Made by a program: the position numbers and the translations under genes. The notes beneath the pieces are model-generated. The model had not been told where the DNA came from. It did not search any database and saw only the letters and a program-made list of their open reading frames with translations. A stretch of DNA of 64,000 bases from positions 11,973,015 through 12,037,014 of the forward strand of contig NC_053146.1 in NCBI RefSeq assembly GCF_016808335.1, given 5' to 3'. Of the stretch, positions 1 through 11,849 are shown in pieces. Within the stretch, counting starts at the first letter, position 1. Every line of letters begins with the position of its first letter. This DNA is from Panicum virgatum (taxonomy: Eukaryota > Streptophyta > Magnoliopsida > Poales > Poaceae).

Positions 1-67
1 TCCATTAAGCTCCAAATATGTTACCTAAACTATAACGGCAAACTATCATCATAACTATAATCCCAAA

Positions 68-99
68 TTCCCGTAGCAACGCGCGGGAAATTCAACTAG
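68..99 (+). mobile_element. Helitron-like 3' terminus (copy 1)
   Basis: A short GC-rich hairpin (arms TTCCCG 68-73 and CGGGAA 84-89) is followed six bases later by CTAG (96-99) and a T. Hairpin plus CTRR next to T is the Helitron 3' end signature. No 5' TC end was located, so the element's extent is unknown. Confidence 0.55.
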
Positions 100-902
100 T
101 TATAACAGTTTGGATTGGCAATAATCTAGCATGGATCCGGACAAAATAGGGTCTTACCTTCACATTTTGTTCACATGTTTTGCTGTAAGTTTGCAGCTCA
201 TCTTTATAGTTTTTTTGCCAAATTTGGTGATCTGGTTTACACCCTTGATCTATCACAAAATCGACTTTAAACTTCCAACTACGAACCTGGGTATCAATGA
301 AAGATTCTTTTTAATACTACCAAATTTAAACTAAAAAATTCATAAGTAATTCATTTTAAGTCAATAAAATCTGAAATGGGTATCAACAATTTTCTAAAAG
401 TATAACGTATCTATTGGCACGATACTTGTAAGTCATTAAGATTATTTTTTATATTCATAATATTTAGTTCCTTGCAGTTATGCATATAAGATTCAAATAG
501 AGCAATAATAGATAGCTCACATTTTTAGAAAAAATTTGGTACTAGTTTCATATATTTCTTATTTAAATGAATTAGTTTTGATTTTTTTAGATCCAATTAG
601 AATTTTTTTATTTAAGAAAAACAAATCCCACATTCAAAACTATTATAGCGGCTAAATTTGCAAGTTTTGACTGTTGGATAACCTCTATTAGCTGATTTTG
701 TTGTTGAAGATTGAAAATCGAACTTTTACGATAACTCAAAAGTGTAAATTGGATTCCCCCCCCCCCCCCCCCTAAATTAAAGATCCATTACGGTAGACAA
801 TCTGCCAATCTCCATGAATTTTATTTAAATTTTTCTCCATTAATCTCCAAATATGTTACCTAAACTATAACGGCAAACTATCATCATAACTATAATCTCA
901 AA

Positions 903-934
903 TTCCCGTAGCAACGCGCGGGAAATTCAACTAG
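903..934 (+). mobile_element. Helitron-like 3' terminus (copy 2)
   Basis: This is the same hairpin and CTAG terminus (931-934), 835 bp after the first, carried by the tandem duplication. It is either a second Helitron end in a tandem array or a passenger in a segmental duplication. Confidence 0.5.
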
Positions 935-1735
935 TTATAGTAGTTAGGATTGGCAATAATCTAGCATGGATCCGGACAAAATAGGGCCTTACCTTCACAT
1001 TTTGTTCACGTGTTTTGCTGTAAGTTTGCAGCCCATCTTTATCGTTTTTTGCCAAATTTGGTGATCTGGTTTACACCCTCGAACTATCACAAAGTCGACT
1101 TTAAAATTTCAACTACGAAACTGGGTATCAACAAAAAAAAATTTTTAGTACTGCCAAATTTAAACTAAAAAGTTCATAAGTAATTCATTTTAGGTCAAAA
1201 AATCTGAAATGGGTATCAACAATTTTCTAAAAGTATAACGTATCTATTGGCACGATACTTGTCAGTCATTCAGATTCATATTTTTATATTCATAATATTT
1301 AGTTGCTTTTAGTTATGCATATTATTTTTGAATAACTAAGATTCAAATCGAGCAATAATAGATAGTTCATATTTTTAGAATAATTTTAGTACTAGTTTCA
1401 TATTTTTCTGATTTAAAATGATTAGTTTTAATTTTTTAGATCCAATTAGAATTTTTTTTTCGAAAAAACAAAACCCACATTCAAAACCACTTTGGCAGCT
1501 AAATTTGCCATGTTTTGATAGTTGGATAACCTCTATTATCTGATTTTGTTGTTGAACGTTGAAAATCAAACTTTTGCAATAACTCAAAAGTGTAAATTGG
1601 ATTTTTTTTCCAAAAATTATAGATCCGTTACGGTAGCCAATCTGCCAATCTCTATGGATTTTTGACCACATTAGCCAATCTCCCAACTCGGTAACGAAAA
1701 TTCGGCAATGCAAAAATTTATTACAGCTAAAAAAA

Positions 1736-2054
1736 AGCTAGGGAATTTGTAAATTGGTCATCACCGACATACTCCGTGGATTCCGACTGCCAGCCAAGTC
1801 GTCCACCTGGCTGCCAGCTGGCGCGCGCGTGAGGCCTACGCGACGCAACGGAACCGACCCGCCAGAGCGCGCGAACAAAACCCCAGGCGCGCCGCCTCCC
1901 CCCTTCCTCCCTCCCACCAAATCAAATCCCCCCCGCGAGAGCTTTCGATTCCCGCACCCCTCCCGATCTCAATCCCCACCGCAACTCCGCGCGCGCTTCG
2001 CGATCTTGATCCGGCCCCCGCAAGTGCTCCTCCCCGTTCCTTCTCCCCCGATCC
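1736..2054 (+). promoter_or_regulatory. Upstream region / 5' leader of the 2055 gene
   Basis: GC- and CT-rich sequence separates the AT-rich tandem repeat from the first ATG of the next gene, with the base composition of a grass 5' UTR or promoter. No convincing TATA box was found. Confidence 0.3.
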
Positions 2055-2519
2055 ATGCTCCAAGATCTGGCTCCTTCCACTCCAGCCGCCACGGCGGCGG
2101 CGGCGGCGGCGGCGGCGGAGGTGGAGGAGGAGGTGGATTTGGAGGTGGAGCGGCCGTGGCCGCCGCCGATCCGGATGAAGCTGGCGCCCTACGCCATGTA
2201 CTGCGTGTTCGGTGCGGGCCCGGCCGGCGAGAAGCTCGGCTGCGCCTACGTCGCGCTCCACTGCGCGCTCTACACCGCCAGGGCCCTCGCCCTCTCGCCG
2301 GTCGCCGAGCGGGCCGCGTTCTGGTCACCCGTCCACGCCGCGCTCCAGTGCCTCTGCTACGCCGCAACGGTGCTCGTCGCGTGCACTTTCATCCGCTGGT
2401 ACATGGCAGTCGACGGGGTCTACGTCGTCGAGTTCGATCCGCCGCCGCAGCTGCTGGCGGCGGCACCGTCGGCGGAGCAGCCCTCGTCCCCGCCTCCTCC
2501 GGCGATGGACATGTGCTAG
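2055..2519 (+). CDS. Unrecognised 154-aa protein, probable small membrane protein
   Basis: I do not recognise this family. The product has an Ala-rich start (GGC-type repeat near 2092-2120), an acidic stretch (EVEEEVDLEVE), a Pro-rich linker, then a Cys/Ala/Leu-rich core of about 75 residues. Its second half (around residues 95-118) is hydrophobic enough for a membrane helix. The tail is Pro/Ser-rich and ends MDMC. Strong GC3 bias and a CT-rich leader are typical of a grass first exon, which is why this frame was chosen over longer overlapping frames that are Arg/Pro-rich shadows. The TAG stop (2517-2519) is followed by sequence that looks spliced (micro-exon-like pieces near 2586-2605 and 3190-3210 and a terminal exon from about 3744), so the real gene may extend further or have introns after the stop. 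Confidence 0.5.
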   Translation: MLQDLAPSTPAATAAAAAAAAEVEEEVDLEVERPWPPPIRMKLAPYAMYCVFGAGPAGEKLGCAYVALHCALYTARALALSPVAERAAFWSPVHAALQCLCYAATVLVACTFIRWYMAVDGVYVVEFDPPPQLLAAAPSAEQPSSPPPPAMDMC

Positions 2520-4100
2520 GTTTCGATTCTCCTTGTGCGGTATGTGTTTCCTGGCCTGAATTGCGTTTTCTAACCCCATTGCAGGTGCTGCTTTCCTTGC
2601 TCGAGGTACGTGCCCTCCCCATGACCTGTCTTTGATTCGGCATTGGCTACTGCATGACGCCTTGGATCGTCGTATTGCTTAATTGCGCTGCTTCTGTCAT
2701 TTCCTTTTTTTTCTTTTTCATGTGCATTGGTTTTCTGTAACTGAGATCTGAAATATTATATTGCGTTTTCAAGCAGAAAAACACCTGGATTTTAGGTTCC
2801 ACATACAGTTATCTGCATTGTAGATGGCGATTATTAGATGGTCTTGCACGGATTGCTTTGCCTATGGTAGATTGGACGAGTTTGTTTCTATTTAGTGTAG
2901 TATCTCGTTAAGAATAGGACGTGAAACATGACCAGTGTGCTGTTTTGGGCTGTAGGGGTATTCTGTTTTTATTCGTGCAAGTTTTGTTTGGTCAGAATAT
3001 ACTAGTCGGTTCCTTAATGCTTACTTGCTTAGTTTTTGTTGACAGATAGTGATGATGCTTATCTTTATTTTTTGTGTAATACAATCTTGTCATAATTCAT
3101 TGCACTGGCATGAAACATTAGTCATGATTATCATCTTTTGCTAGCCATTGCTTTTCTAACCCATGTTTGAAGTTTATGCTTACTGCAGATTTAGTCTCCT
3201 TTGTTCCAGGTATGTGCACTTCCCTTATTTGCTCGAGTTATGATTTTTTTTCTTCTTAATTACACAAATACTGCACTAGGTTTTCATATGCAATACTTCT
3301 CCTGTAATTGATTGGACTTACAGTTATAACAGATATATTGAACTCTACATGTCAATTATACTAGTTGGGAGATTATGTTAGACTGAAAAGGGTTAGACCG
3401 AAAATGAAAAGGCTGTCTCAGTCCAAAATATTTTAGGCCCTCTAGACTTCTAGAGTAACTAGATTTATTCGGATCTGGAATGGCAATTAGATGCTTTGGC
3501 AGAATTTTCTTTACCTCTGGTAGATTCAATCAAATCTAGTTCCATTTAGTCTAGTTCCCTGGTAGCTGTGGAACACACATTTGTTAACAGCAGGTGCAGA
3601 CAGTACTTATTTTCCCTAAATTTTGTCAACAGATCCTGAATTACTGTTGGGGCTTGGTACTTCGGTTGATCACTTCACGCACTGTCTTATAGCTTAAAAA
3701 GTTGCTTACTAAGACATGCTTGCTCTGTTTCTTGTTCATGCAGGGTCTTCACCATTGCAGTGCACCGGAGGTGACGATCTGGCTTCACCAGCTAAGGCGA
3801 GCGCACTGAGTGTGAAGTTGAAGCGAAGCCTGGAACATATCAAGTGATGATCGCCATTGCAGTGCAACAGAGGTGATGATCTGGCTTCACCAGCTAAGGC
3901 GAGTGCACTACGAAGCTGTGGAGCCAAGGCTGGAACGTATCAACTGCTGCCTCTGCACCGGGAACTTCCGCGTCATTGGCCTGATGGACATCTTCGCCCT
4001 GCTGCATCTGAAATAGTGAAATGACACAAGCATGTCCTCGAGCAGTAGTATAATAATACATCAGTTTTTACTGACACATACTTTCAATTATCATCTTAAG
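2520..4100 (+). other. Downstream introns and terminal exon with 102-bp tandem duplication
   Basis: AT-rich intron-like DNA contains two roughly 21-nt pieces framed by AG and GT (about 2586-2605 with GTACGT after it; about 3190-3210 with GTATGT after it). An acceptor (CATGCAG) precedes a GC-richer exon at about 3744. In that exon a segment starting GTGACGATCTGG (3771) recurs at 3873, 102 bp on. The second copy has an open 47-codon frame (3873-4016) ending DIFALLHLK, but other frames are also open, so the coding phase is uncertain. cDNA would settle it. Confidence 0.4.
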
Positions 4101-4360
4101 TTACAGTAGTATGATTCAGAATTACAATATCAATATTACTTGAGATATAAGGGCAACAGCAAATCTAGCTATCCCTTGTAAAGCTTCCTCTCGGTTTGGA
4201 AGCGGACCTTTCATCAGCTTTGAGAATTTAGAGCTTCTCCCGCAGTGTGGTAGCAGCTACGCAGAAGGAATAATGTTAAATATTCAGTTTTGCATAATCA
4301 GTATAACAGTATTCAGAATTCGGAGCTTGTTGTACTTTCAGCTTATGCCTGATCTCACTA

Positions 4361-4717
4361 CTACAGAAGGTCTTTGATCCTAAACAGATCTTTATGTTTC
4401 ATCTGTGATTTAGATTTCCAAATCCATTTGAAATCTGGATGTATTTGCCTGTGTTCAATCATCATTCTGTAGGCTTTATTAGCCGAAAAAATACTAGATC
4501 CCCAGATATAAGACCGTTGGTCATTATTTTCTGATAAGGAGGTATTGTTGATGATTTCTTCTAGCTGCAAGAATTGTTGATGTGCTTCCTCTGAAAGGGG
4601 TATATGAAAATTTTGAATGAAAGGTCAGTTACTACCTTTCTGAAGGTGACTGTCAGGTTTTTAGAGAAGGAGTATAGCTGTGGGTAGGTGCTGAGGAACC
4701 GATCCTTTCCACAAATC
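4361..4717 (-). pseudogene. LINE C-terminal zf-RVT-like fragment
   Basis: The minus-strand translation contains RSYIWGSSIFSANKAYRMMI and then KWIWKSKSQMKHK, the segment that follows RT and RNase-like regions in plant L1 LINEs. It is truncated after KDLL by two stops. It joins the fragment at 5645-5952 once the hAT element is removed. Confidence 0.75.
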
Positions 4718-4725
4718 CTTCCAAA

Positions 4726-5636
4726 CAGTGGCGAAGCCAGCCCAGGAAATGACCTAGGGTGAACTTCTACGATAAAATTTTTGCACGACCAAAGTGAGGC
4801 ACCAAGGCTTGCTACCCGGCTGTAGGCGCCCGTGGCGACGGCGCACAGGATCCGCTGGTGCGGCTGGCGGGTGCCAAGGCGGGGCTGTAGGACGAACTGG
4901 CGCAGAGCGCCGTCACGCAACGCCAGAGACGCGTCAGTGTGAGCGCCCGAGCGGGACTGCAGGGGGGTGGATAGTGAACTGCCGAAGTCGGTAACATCGT
5001 GTGGTGGCAAGAAGATGCAGCTCTGGGCTGGAGTGCTAGGCTGAACCGCTTAAGAGGCCGCAGCCCACTCGACCGGACTGCTCACAAGGCCATGAAGTCC
5101 TCTCGCCCAATGCTCCAATGGCCAATCTGAGTCTCACAACTCTTGGCAGTAGAGAATCGTCGTCCTCGCGTTCGGGGGGGGGGGGGGGGGGGTGCCGCAC
5201 AGTCATGAGCCCCTGCTAGAGTTGAGAACGAGGGATATTGTCAGCACCCATGGAACCGGAGAAAGCATCTACTACTATAGGCCGCCGCACTAGAAAGCCT
5301 AGTGTCCATTTTGTCGACAGCGAATGGGTTCGCTAGATGTGCCTGTGCGCACGTATCAGACCCAGCCCATGTAAACACAAGAGAGTCGCTAGTTAAATAC
5401 TAAGTGCGCGCGAGAAGGAAGGGTATCGAACAACTTGTATGAACTCTTACTCTTTTTTCTGGTAACCTGTCCTCTGGAAGCTAATTCTCTATTCTTCTAT
5501 GTTCTTCCTATGTTCCTCAAATTCATCCTTCTTCTTCTTCTCCGTTACCAATGCTGTTAACAGATATGCTCTAGACCTCGTCTAGGGGGAGCTAGGGCGG
5601 CCGCCCTAGCTCGCCCTAGTGGTGGCTCCGCCCCTG
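4726..5636. mobile_element. hAT-type non-autonomous element, 911 bp
   Basis: Terminal inverted repeats CAGTGGCGAAGCCA (left) and TGGCTCCGCCCCTG (right) match the CAGGGGCGGAGC-type hAT termini common in plants. The element is flanked by an 8-bp target duplication, CTTCCAAA (4718-4725) and CTGCCAAA (5637-5644), 7 of 8 identical. Removing it restores LINE continuity. There is no transposase. A G19 run lies at 5174-5192. Confidence 0.85.
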
Positions 5637-5644
5637 CTGCCAAA

Positions 5645-5952
5645 ATAAAACAGTGTCCCAACTATTTATAGAAACTGCAGCTAGCCCTTTAAAATGATCT
5701 AGCAATTTCACAATGTCTTTCCACCAGAACGATCCTTTTTCCTATTGCCCAGGTAATTGACCATTGGCATAATAATTGTTCCAGACTAGATGAACCCAAG
5801 GGATGTCCATTTTGTTGAAGAACTAGTAGAGAAATTTCATCAACAATGCTTCATTGTGGGTCTTCAAATTAATTATTCCAAGATTTCCTTCTATTTTGGG
5901 CAAACAGACCATGGACCAAGCCGCTTTAGAGGGTTTTGGGGTATTGCAATCC
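5645..5952 (-). pseudogene. LINE fragment, post-RT region
   Basis: The minus strand reads KAAWSMVCLPKIEGNLGIIN and continues through NEALLMKFLYQFFNK and WVHLVWNNYY, the conserved segment between RT and zf-RVT of plant LINEs. It is bounded by the hAT element on one side and the long LTR insertion on the other. Confidence 0.8.
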
Positions 5953-5957
5953 GCTCC

Positions 5958-8900
5958 TGAAACGAACCGGGTTCTCTATAAGAGAACCCGACTCCCAGTA
6001 TTGTCGTGATAGTCACTGAATCAGACGCTATCACATACAGAATTGTCATTTCAGGCAATATCGAAGTCATACCACTTAAATAGTACAAACATGGGTTTAA
6101 TTATTACATAGATCCTAAGAGTTTTATAGTTCTCTATCCTTACAAGCCCGTAGGGCTGAATTCATAGTCCAGACAGAAATCAAAAGCGGGTCTAGTCTTC
6201 AAGGCCATCAACTCCGGGTCTCCTCTTCCCACAAGCAGACTTGTGCGTAGCCCAAGCTTCAATCGTACCAACCATCGTCATTGGTGTCGAACTCCTCCTC
6301 AGATCCTGCATCTTGCCAAGCTATCCCCAAGGGTGGGATAAGTTCACGTCACCATCCGTATGCAAGCTTTGTGGATGCAAAGGTATAAAGAATAGCCAAG
6401 GAAAGGCAGGGGTTTCCTATGCAAGAGCACATCTCTATTCACCTCGGGCTTTTTCGGCATCCTGAACTCCCGACCATTCTCTCCTTCATCGTTCACTTAC
6501 TCACTCAGTTGGCACGTGGACTCCCTCTCCTCGTACCTCAGCTGCACAACGGCAGGAAGACTTGACTAGGGGGAGGTAGAAAAGTAGTAACCCTACTCTA
6601 GTCAGTGAAGCCGGATCAAGAATCGTACATATCCAAGTACGCGGCTATACGTATAGTTTTACACCCTGCAGGGGTTATACACCTGGACCCACTCGAATCA
6701 TAGCCGATCGGGAATGACCCTCCCGGATATCGAAACACCGGTCTAAAATCACGAAACTAACGGCTATGGCCGCCATCTTGCTTTCCCGGGTTTGGGTACG
6801 ATCTCCTGCGAGAGATCGTCCCGGGACTGTGAAGCCTCTCCCTGCTGTATCGGGGTTAGCGAGGGCTAACACCCCTTCACGCCAGCACTGGTCCTCCCCC
6901 TGCACTGATCTCTATCCTCCTGCAGGCTTGGCGCCGCGCATGGCTAGTCCAACCAGATCCTTTCTCATAAAGGATAAGTGGTGTGCACGCAGTCAAAGTT
7001 CTGTCACCAGGCCCAGGCAACTCGGTCCTTGCCGAAACGAGCATCTTCGTCACAAATGCGTTTCCGCCACAGCGGTCCGCAACTGGCACCCATTATAGGT
7101 ATGGCCCACCAACTCCTCCCTACACTATCTTGGATCCCGAAGGATCCGTCCCCGAACTGGTAACTCTCGTACCTGCCATAGGTACCTGCAGGGCATGCCC
7201 AACTCATGCCCCCAGCCCTCGATCCGAGATCGAGTTACATTGCTCGTCTCCGCGACAACACCCTATTCACCATCCTCCTCCAGGTAAAACTCATACACCC
7301 AGACTATATCACGAAGCTGTATATGCTCGTAGTCTTCTAACCATATATTGGCGGAGTAGGTGGTCAAGGGGTAAATGTGTACAAAAGGGGCCATGCAGTT
7401 TTCACTTAACAGAAAGTAAAGTGGTAGCAGATCTAACATGCGATGTCTATGGGAGATAAGAAAAGAGATGGGTGTGAACCTGATTGTTCTTCGTAGAAGT
7501 CCTTAGCCTCCCGGTACTCCTGGTCCTCGGTCAGCTCCTCGGTGGTGGGTCCTGTTTGTAGATACATATAAGTATAGGGGGTCAAAAGTGTAAATATGCA
7601 CAAATATCAAAAATAAGATCCAAATTGCACCCAAAACCTATTCTAACGCATAGATCATGTTTTTAGAAAAAATATGAAATTGGTTTCATAATTTTTGGAG
7701 CTAAAATGGATTTATTATGAATTTTTAAAGTTAAAAGGTATTTCTGAGATTAATAAATGATTTCTGAAAAATGAAAATAAAAATAAAATCAGTAACACGT
7801 GGCAGCCTCTGAGCGTGCCACATGGCATGCTGACATCAGCGTGACGTCATGAGGGGGCCGAGTCTGCTGACGTTAGCAAGGTCGTTGTTGACGTCAGCAT
7901 TGATCGGTCAACGGTCAATAGTCAGAGGGCCCACATGTCGGTCAGTGGCAGTTGCTGACCAGTGGGGTCCGCATGTCAGTGCCGGAAAAAGGAAAAAGAG
8001 AAAAGGTGTTGTGCTTGTGGGCTTCATCTCTTCCTGGGCCGGCTCGCGGCCCACTTCGGCTCGGCTTGGACCGGCTCGGCGACGGGTTGGCTTGGCGGGC
8101 CGGCTCGACTATGGCCTTGGCTTTCCTTTCTGCGTGGCTCTGACCCGAAGGCCGGCTCGGCCTTCAGCAGCTAATGGGCCATGGCCCATTCTTCTTCTTT
8201 CTTCTTCTTCTTTTCTTCTTCTTTTTCTTCTCTTCTCCTGCTGACGCTCTGGGCCCGCTTGTCGGAGTCACTTCTTTCTCTGTTATGTGGGTCCCACTTG
8301 TCAGCGTCAGTGGGATCTGGCGCGGTGGCCTGCTGATCCTGTGTGGCTGACCCGTGTGTGCGTGTGCGTGTGCCGAGACGGGTGTAAGTGCATTTAGCCC
8401 CCTAAGTGGTTTTTGATGATAATGACATGCACAATTAAGGAGCTAATATGTTTATTGAGTTATGAGCAGGATTTAAAATCATTGGAATTGAAAAGAGCAA
8501 GTATCGACGCTAAATTCGCTAATGGGTCGGTGCATGAGCTTCCTTGTGGAATTTCATTAATTTCTATTTTGAATTTGAGTATAGGAAGCACCATACTATT
8601 AAGAGGGATGCGAAACTACGGTCTGGAGATGCTATAGTGTCTAGATTAGAAGCTAACAAACAAACTCTCAACACAATGCACAATTTGGCACTAAACCAGA
8701 AAAATACAGTAGGAGTCGAAAGTTCCGACCGCCATCGGAAGTGCCTTGCTCCATCCGACAAAGGGTTATAGGGCAACCCGGCTCTTTGTGAGCTCCTCAA
8801 CGGAGACGTAGCATCCTTTGTGGGTGTAAACTTTGGGAACAAACTCGTTGTGTCACTACTTTTCTTGTTCATAACTTGTTCTTGTTGACCTAACCTTGTT

Positions 8901-10793
8901 TTGTCCAGATCTACGTCGTTGAGTAGTTCTAGTGCACGAGATCACTTGCAAGGGTATCTATGACTCATTGGTGAACTTTTGATTCAAACAGAATCTTGTT
9001 CATACCTAGCTTAGGGTCGGAACTTCCTTCACAGGGTCGAAAGTTCCGATAGGACTAATTTCTGCGAAGAATTTTTTAAGTTTTGCAGGTTCGCCTATTC
9101 ACCCCCCCCCCCCCCCCCCCCCGCTCTAGGCATCACCATGATCCTTTCACCGGGGCACGACATGTGCACGACGTCGCGGCGGTGGCCCGGCCTTTAGTTG
9201 TGCCGCATGCTATGCGCGCATGCGCGAGGCCGGTGGAGCAGGCCTGCAACAGCAACGGCTGGAGAACACGGCGGTGGCGGTGATGCTCAACGCCGGCGGC
9301 GGGCGCGTCCGGTGGCAGAGCAGGGCAAAATATCGTCCTCGGGCCTGCACGCACTCGAGATAGGCCCAGAGCACGGCGGCGGTTTGGGTTCGCGAGCTCG
9401 CACACCGGCGTGCCACGGTGAGGGCCTGGAGGAGTTCGGTGGTGGCGGCGGCGGCCCTTAGGTGCCAAGGCGGCCAAGGGCCAGCCTTGGGGGGTCTCTG
9501 CGTGCATAAGTGTGCTGCACACGCAGAGCGTGGCCGCAGCACTACGATGGCGCTCGGTCACCGGCCATGGCAGAGGCCAGGCACGGCGCCGGTGAGGTTT
9601 CGTCGGAAGGGCGGTGCAGGGGTTCGCGCATCAAACAGAGAAGGGTGGGGGGTATCCTAAGGCCATCTAGGGTTCGGCCACGGCGGACCATGCTCACCGG
9701 AGCAGAGGGAAGGCGGAGGTGAGGGGCAGCAGTTGCGGCTCACTAGCTGGCTCGTGGGCGACGGGGCTCGATGCGGCGAGGGGTCGGGGCAGGAAGGTCC
9801 GTTGGGGTCATGTCGTGCCGCACAGCAATGTCGGTGTCGACGTTCAGGCACAGGCGCAGCGGAGCTCCGGTGGTGGGCGGCGCTCCTTCCCCCTTCCTCT
9901 GCTTCCTCCTTCTCTTCTCCGATTCCGGCGGCAGGCGAAGGAGAAACCCTAATTGGGGTGCTAGGGTTCCGCGGAGTGGGGCTGCGGGCTTAAATAGATG
10001 GCCAGGGGCGCCGGTAGGGCCCGAACATCGAGGGAGTGGTGGCGATGGGACGGCCGGGGCGCTGGGGTACGTGGCGAGCATCAGACGGCTCTGCGGCTAG
10101 GGTTTTGGGCGCACGGGCGGGGCATGGCGGAGCGCGCGCCGTGGTCAAGGCCGACCGGGGTGGCAGACAGTGGCATCATGGTGGCAGGGCGCGGGCGAAA
10201 AAGGCGAGCGGGCGGCGAGGCGCGTCGCAATGCGGCGAGAGAGAGAGAGAGAGAGAGAGAGGGTTACGGGAAAGGTGAACAGGGGAGAAGGGTGTGGCTG
10301 ACAGGCGGGGCTGCCTCTCAGGGTGTCGCGCCGCTAACGGACCGGCAGGCGGCATTAGCAGACCGGCGGGACGGTGTAGGTTAGGCCGGTCTGGGCTGTG
10401 CGGGCCGGTGGCGGGCCGAGTCGGCGGGTCGGTTGGAGGTTTTGGTGGGCGAGGTTGGTTCGGTTAGGTGGGTTTCGGCCCGATAGGGGTTAGGGGTTAG
10501 GGTTAGCTTTTGTGTTTAATTTGAATTGCCTAATTCAAATTTAACACCACTCAAAATCAAACAAAAATCCCCCAAATGTTTTAAGCAAGGTAGAGGCATA
10601 AACCCAAATAAAACCCAAATATTTTCACTCTATCATTTATTTCTCTATGTTTAACTTGATTTTATTTGAGCTAGGATCGAGATGAGGAGAGTTATGCCTT
10701 ACGTGATGCTAGTTAATCTCATTCCACCCAAAATTTTTGAAAATCCTCATTTTTTACAAATATAAATGTTTTGTAAATTTATGGGATGTTACA
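5958..10793 (-). mobile_element. Probable long solo LTR (about 4.07 kb plus a nested solo LTR)
   Basis: The segment starts TG (TGAAACG) and ends CA (GGGATGTTACA). It is flanked by an exact 5-bp duplication GCTCC (5953-5957 and 10794-10798), and removing it with one TSD copy restores LINE reading (CLWNGA joined to DCNTPKPSKAAW). No second copy of either terminus lies inside, so it behaves as a single long LTR left by recombination. On the minus strand it would begin TGTAACATCCC, similar to the LTR at 31855-35088 and the partial one at 63908. It contains a GC-rich stretch (9150-10480), a GA microsatellite (about 10240-10262) and an AT-rich end, but no retroviral genes. Confidence 0.7.
8383..9149 (+). 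mobile_element. Copia-type solo LTR, 767 bp
   Basis: It begins TGTAAGTGCATTTAGCCCCC, a start shared by many grass copia LTRs, and ends with a CACC/poly-C tract (C21 at 9102-9122) then ...CCTTTCA. Flanks are ACGGG (8378-8382) and CCGGG (9150-9154), a 5-bp duplication with one mismatch. No internal region or second LTR is present. It sits inside the larger LTR. Confidence 0.7.
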
Positions 10794-10799
10794 GCTCCA

Positions 10800-11849
10800 T
10801 TCCATAAACAGTACGTGTTTCCCATATTTGTTTATTTGCTCAGTTACCCCCTTATGTAGTTTCAGAGTACTTGTGAAGAATAGCGCTGAGGATGTTAGCA
10901 CCGTATTGACCATTTCCAGTTTTCCACCCTGGGTGAGAAAAGCCAAAGTACCGGTGAGCCTCCTTTCAATTCTCTGAACAAGAGGTAAAAAAATCCTCTA
11001 TCTTTGGTTTAGTAGTTCCACGAGGAAGCCCAAGATAGGTGAATGGGAGAGATCCTTTCTTGCAGCAGAACAAAGTTGCCAAACTCTCCAATTTTTCTTC
11101 TGATAGACTGATAGGAACCATCACTGATTTGTTATAATTCACCTTCAATCCTGTTGATTCAGAGAAATTGTACAGAATTTCTTTAAGAGCTTGCAACTGG
11201 ACAGGCTTCCATAATTAGCAAAGTATCTTCAGCATATTGTACAATTGGGAAGTCTGTTCCTGCATTATGTCTAATGGGTAAATTGAGGCTTCCTTGGTTC
11301 TTGGCTTGATTGCTGATATGTTGGAGCAAATCTGCAGCCAAAACAAATAGAAGAGGAGATAGGGGATCACCTTGCCTAACCCCTCTTTTACAATGAAAAA
11401 CTTTCCCAGCTGTACCATTAAGAAGTACTGAAGAGGTTCCTGTTTTCAGCAAACTTTCAATCCATCCAATCCATTTTGCCCCAAATCCCATATGCTTTAG
11501 TATATCTATGATTACTTGGTGTTCTATTTTATCAAATGCCTTCTCAAAATCCAGTTTGAGAATTACCATTTCCTTTTTGGAGGCTTTACAAACGTGTAAA
11601 AACTCAAAAGCCCATGTTAGCCAATCCTGGATTGTTCTAGATCTAATAAACCCATATTGTTTAAGATGGATGAGATCAATAATAATTTGTTGTAACCTTT
11701 CAGCAAGGATTTTAGTAATGAGCTTCACTGAGGAATTGAGAAGAGATATAGGTCTGTAATCTCCAACATTAATTGGACAATCGTTCTTGGGATCAGAGTG
11801 ATGTAACAGCTATTGATGCTTTTAAGACAAATTCCTCCATTATAAAATT
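10800..11849 (-). pseudogene. LINE reverse transcriptase, decayed
   Basis: The minus strand shows RT blocks in order: DYRPISLLNSSVKLITKILA, KLDFEKAFDKIEHQVIIDIL, GVRQGDPLSPLLFVLAADLL, QYAEDTLL, LKVNYNKS and FTYLGLPRGTT, then RIERRLTGTLAFLTQGGKLE and MVNTVLTSS. Frame breaks occur near 10976, 11196 and 11780. The catalytic YADD is YAED, which would be expected to damage polymerase activity. The LINE resumes at 12837 after the inserted fragment. Confidence 0.9.

Larger units (their letters stand above)
1..1735. repeat. Tandem direct duplication, 835-bp period
   Basis: Two head-to-tail copies, 1-835 and 836 to about 1735, align along their whole length. Landmarks recur 835 bp apart, for example ATGGATCCGG at 131 and 966 and the hairpin at 68 and 903; small indels move later landmarks to about 840 bp. 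The copies differ by scattered substitutions, and a C17 run at 756-772 in copy 1 corresponds to a T run in copy 2. No coding potential is seen; short ORFs here are chance. Confidence 0.9.

Noticed and set aside
1754..2635. 293-codon frame overlapping the 2055 gene
   Set aside because: Arg/Pro/Gly-rich translation with no natural composition; it is a shadow of GC-rich DNA and conflicts with the better frame at 2055-2519.
6241..8244. Several open frames of 60-158 codons
   Set aside because: They lie within the long solo LTR, do not match retroviral or host proteins, and overlap on both strands.
10481..10508. GGGTTAG-like telomeric repeats
   Set aside because: Only about three degenerate units and not the plant TTTAGGG register; AT-rich LTR sequence continues on both sides.
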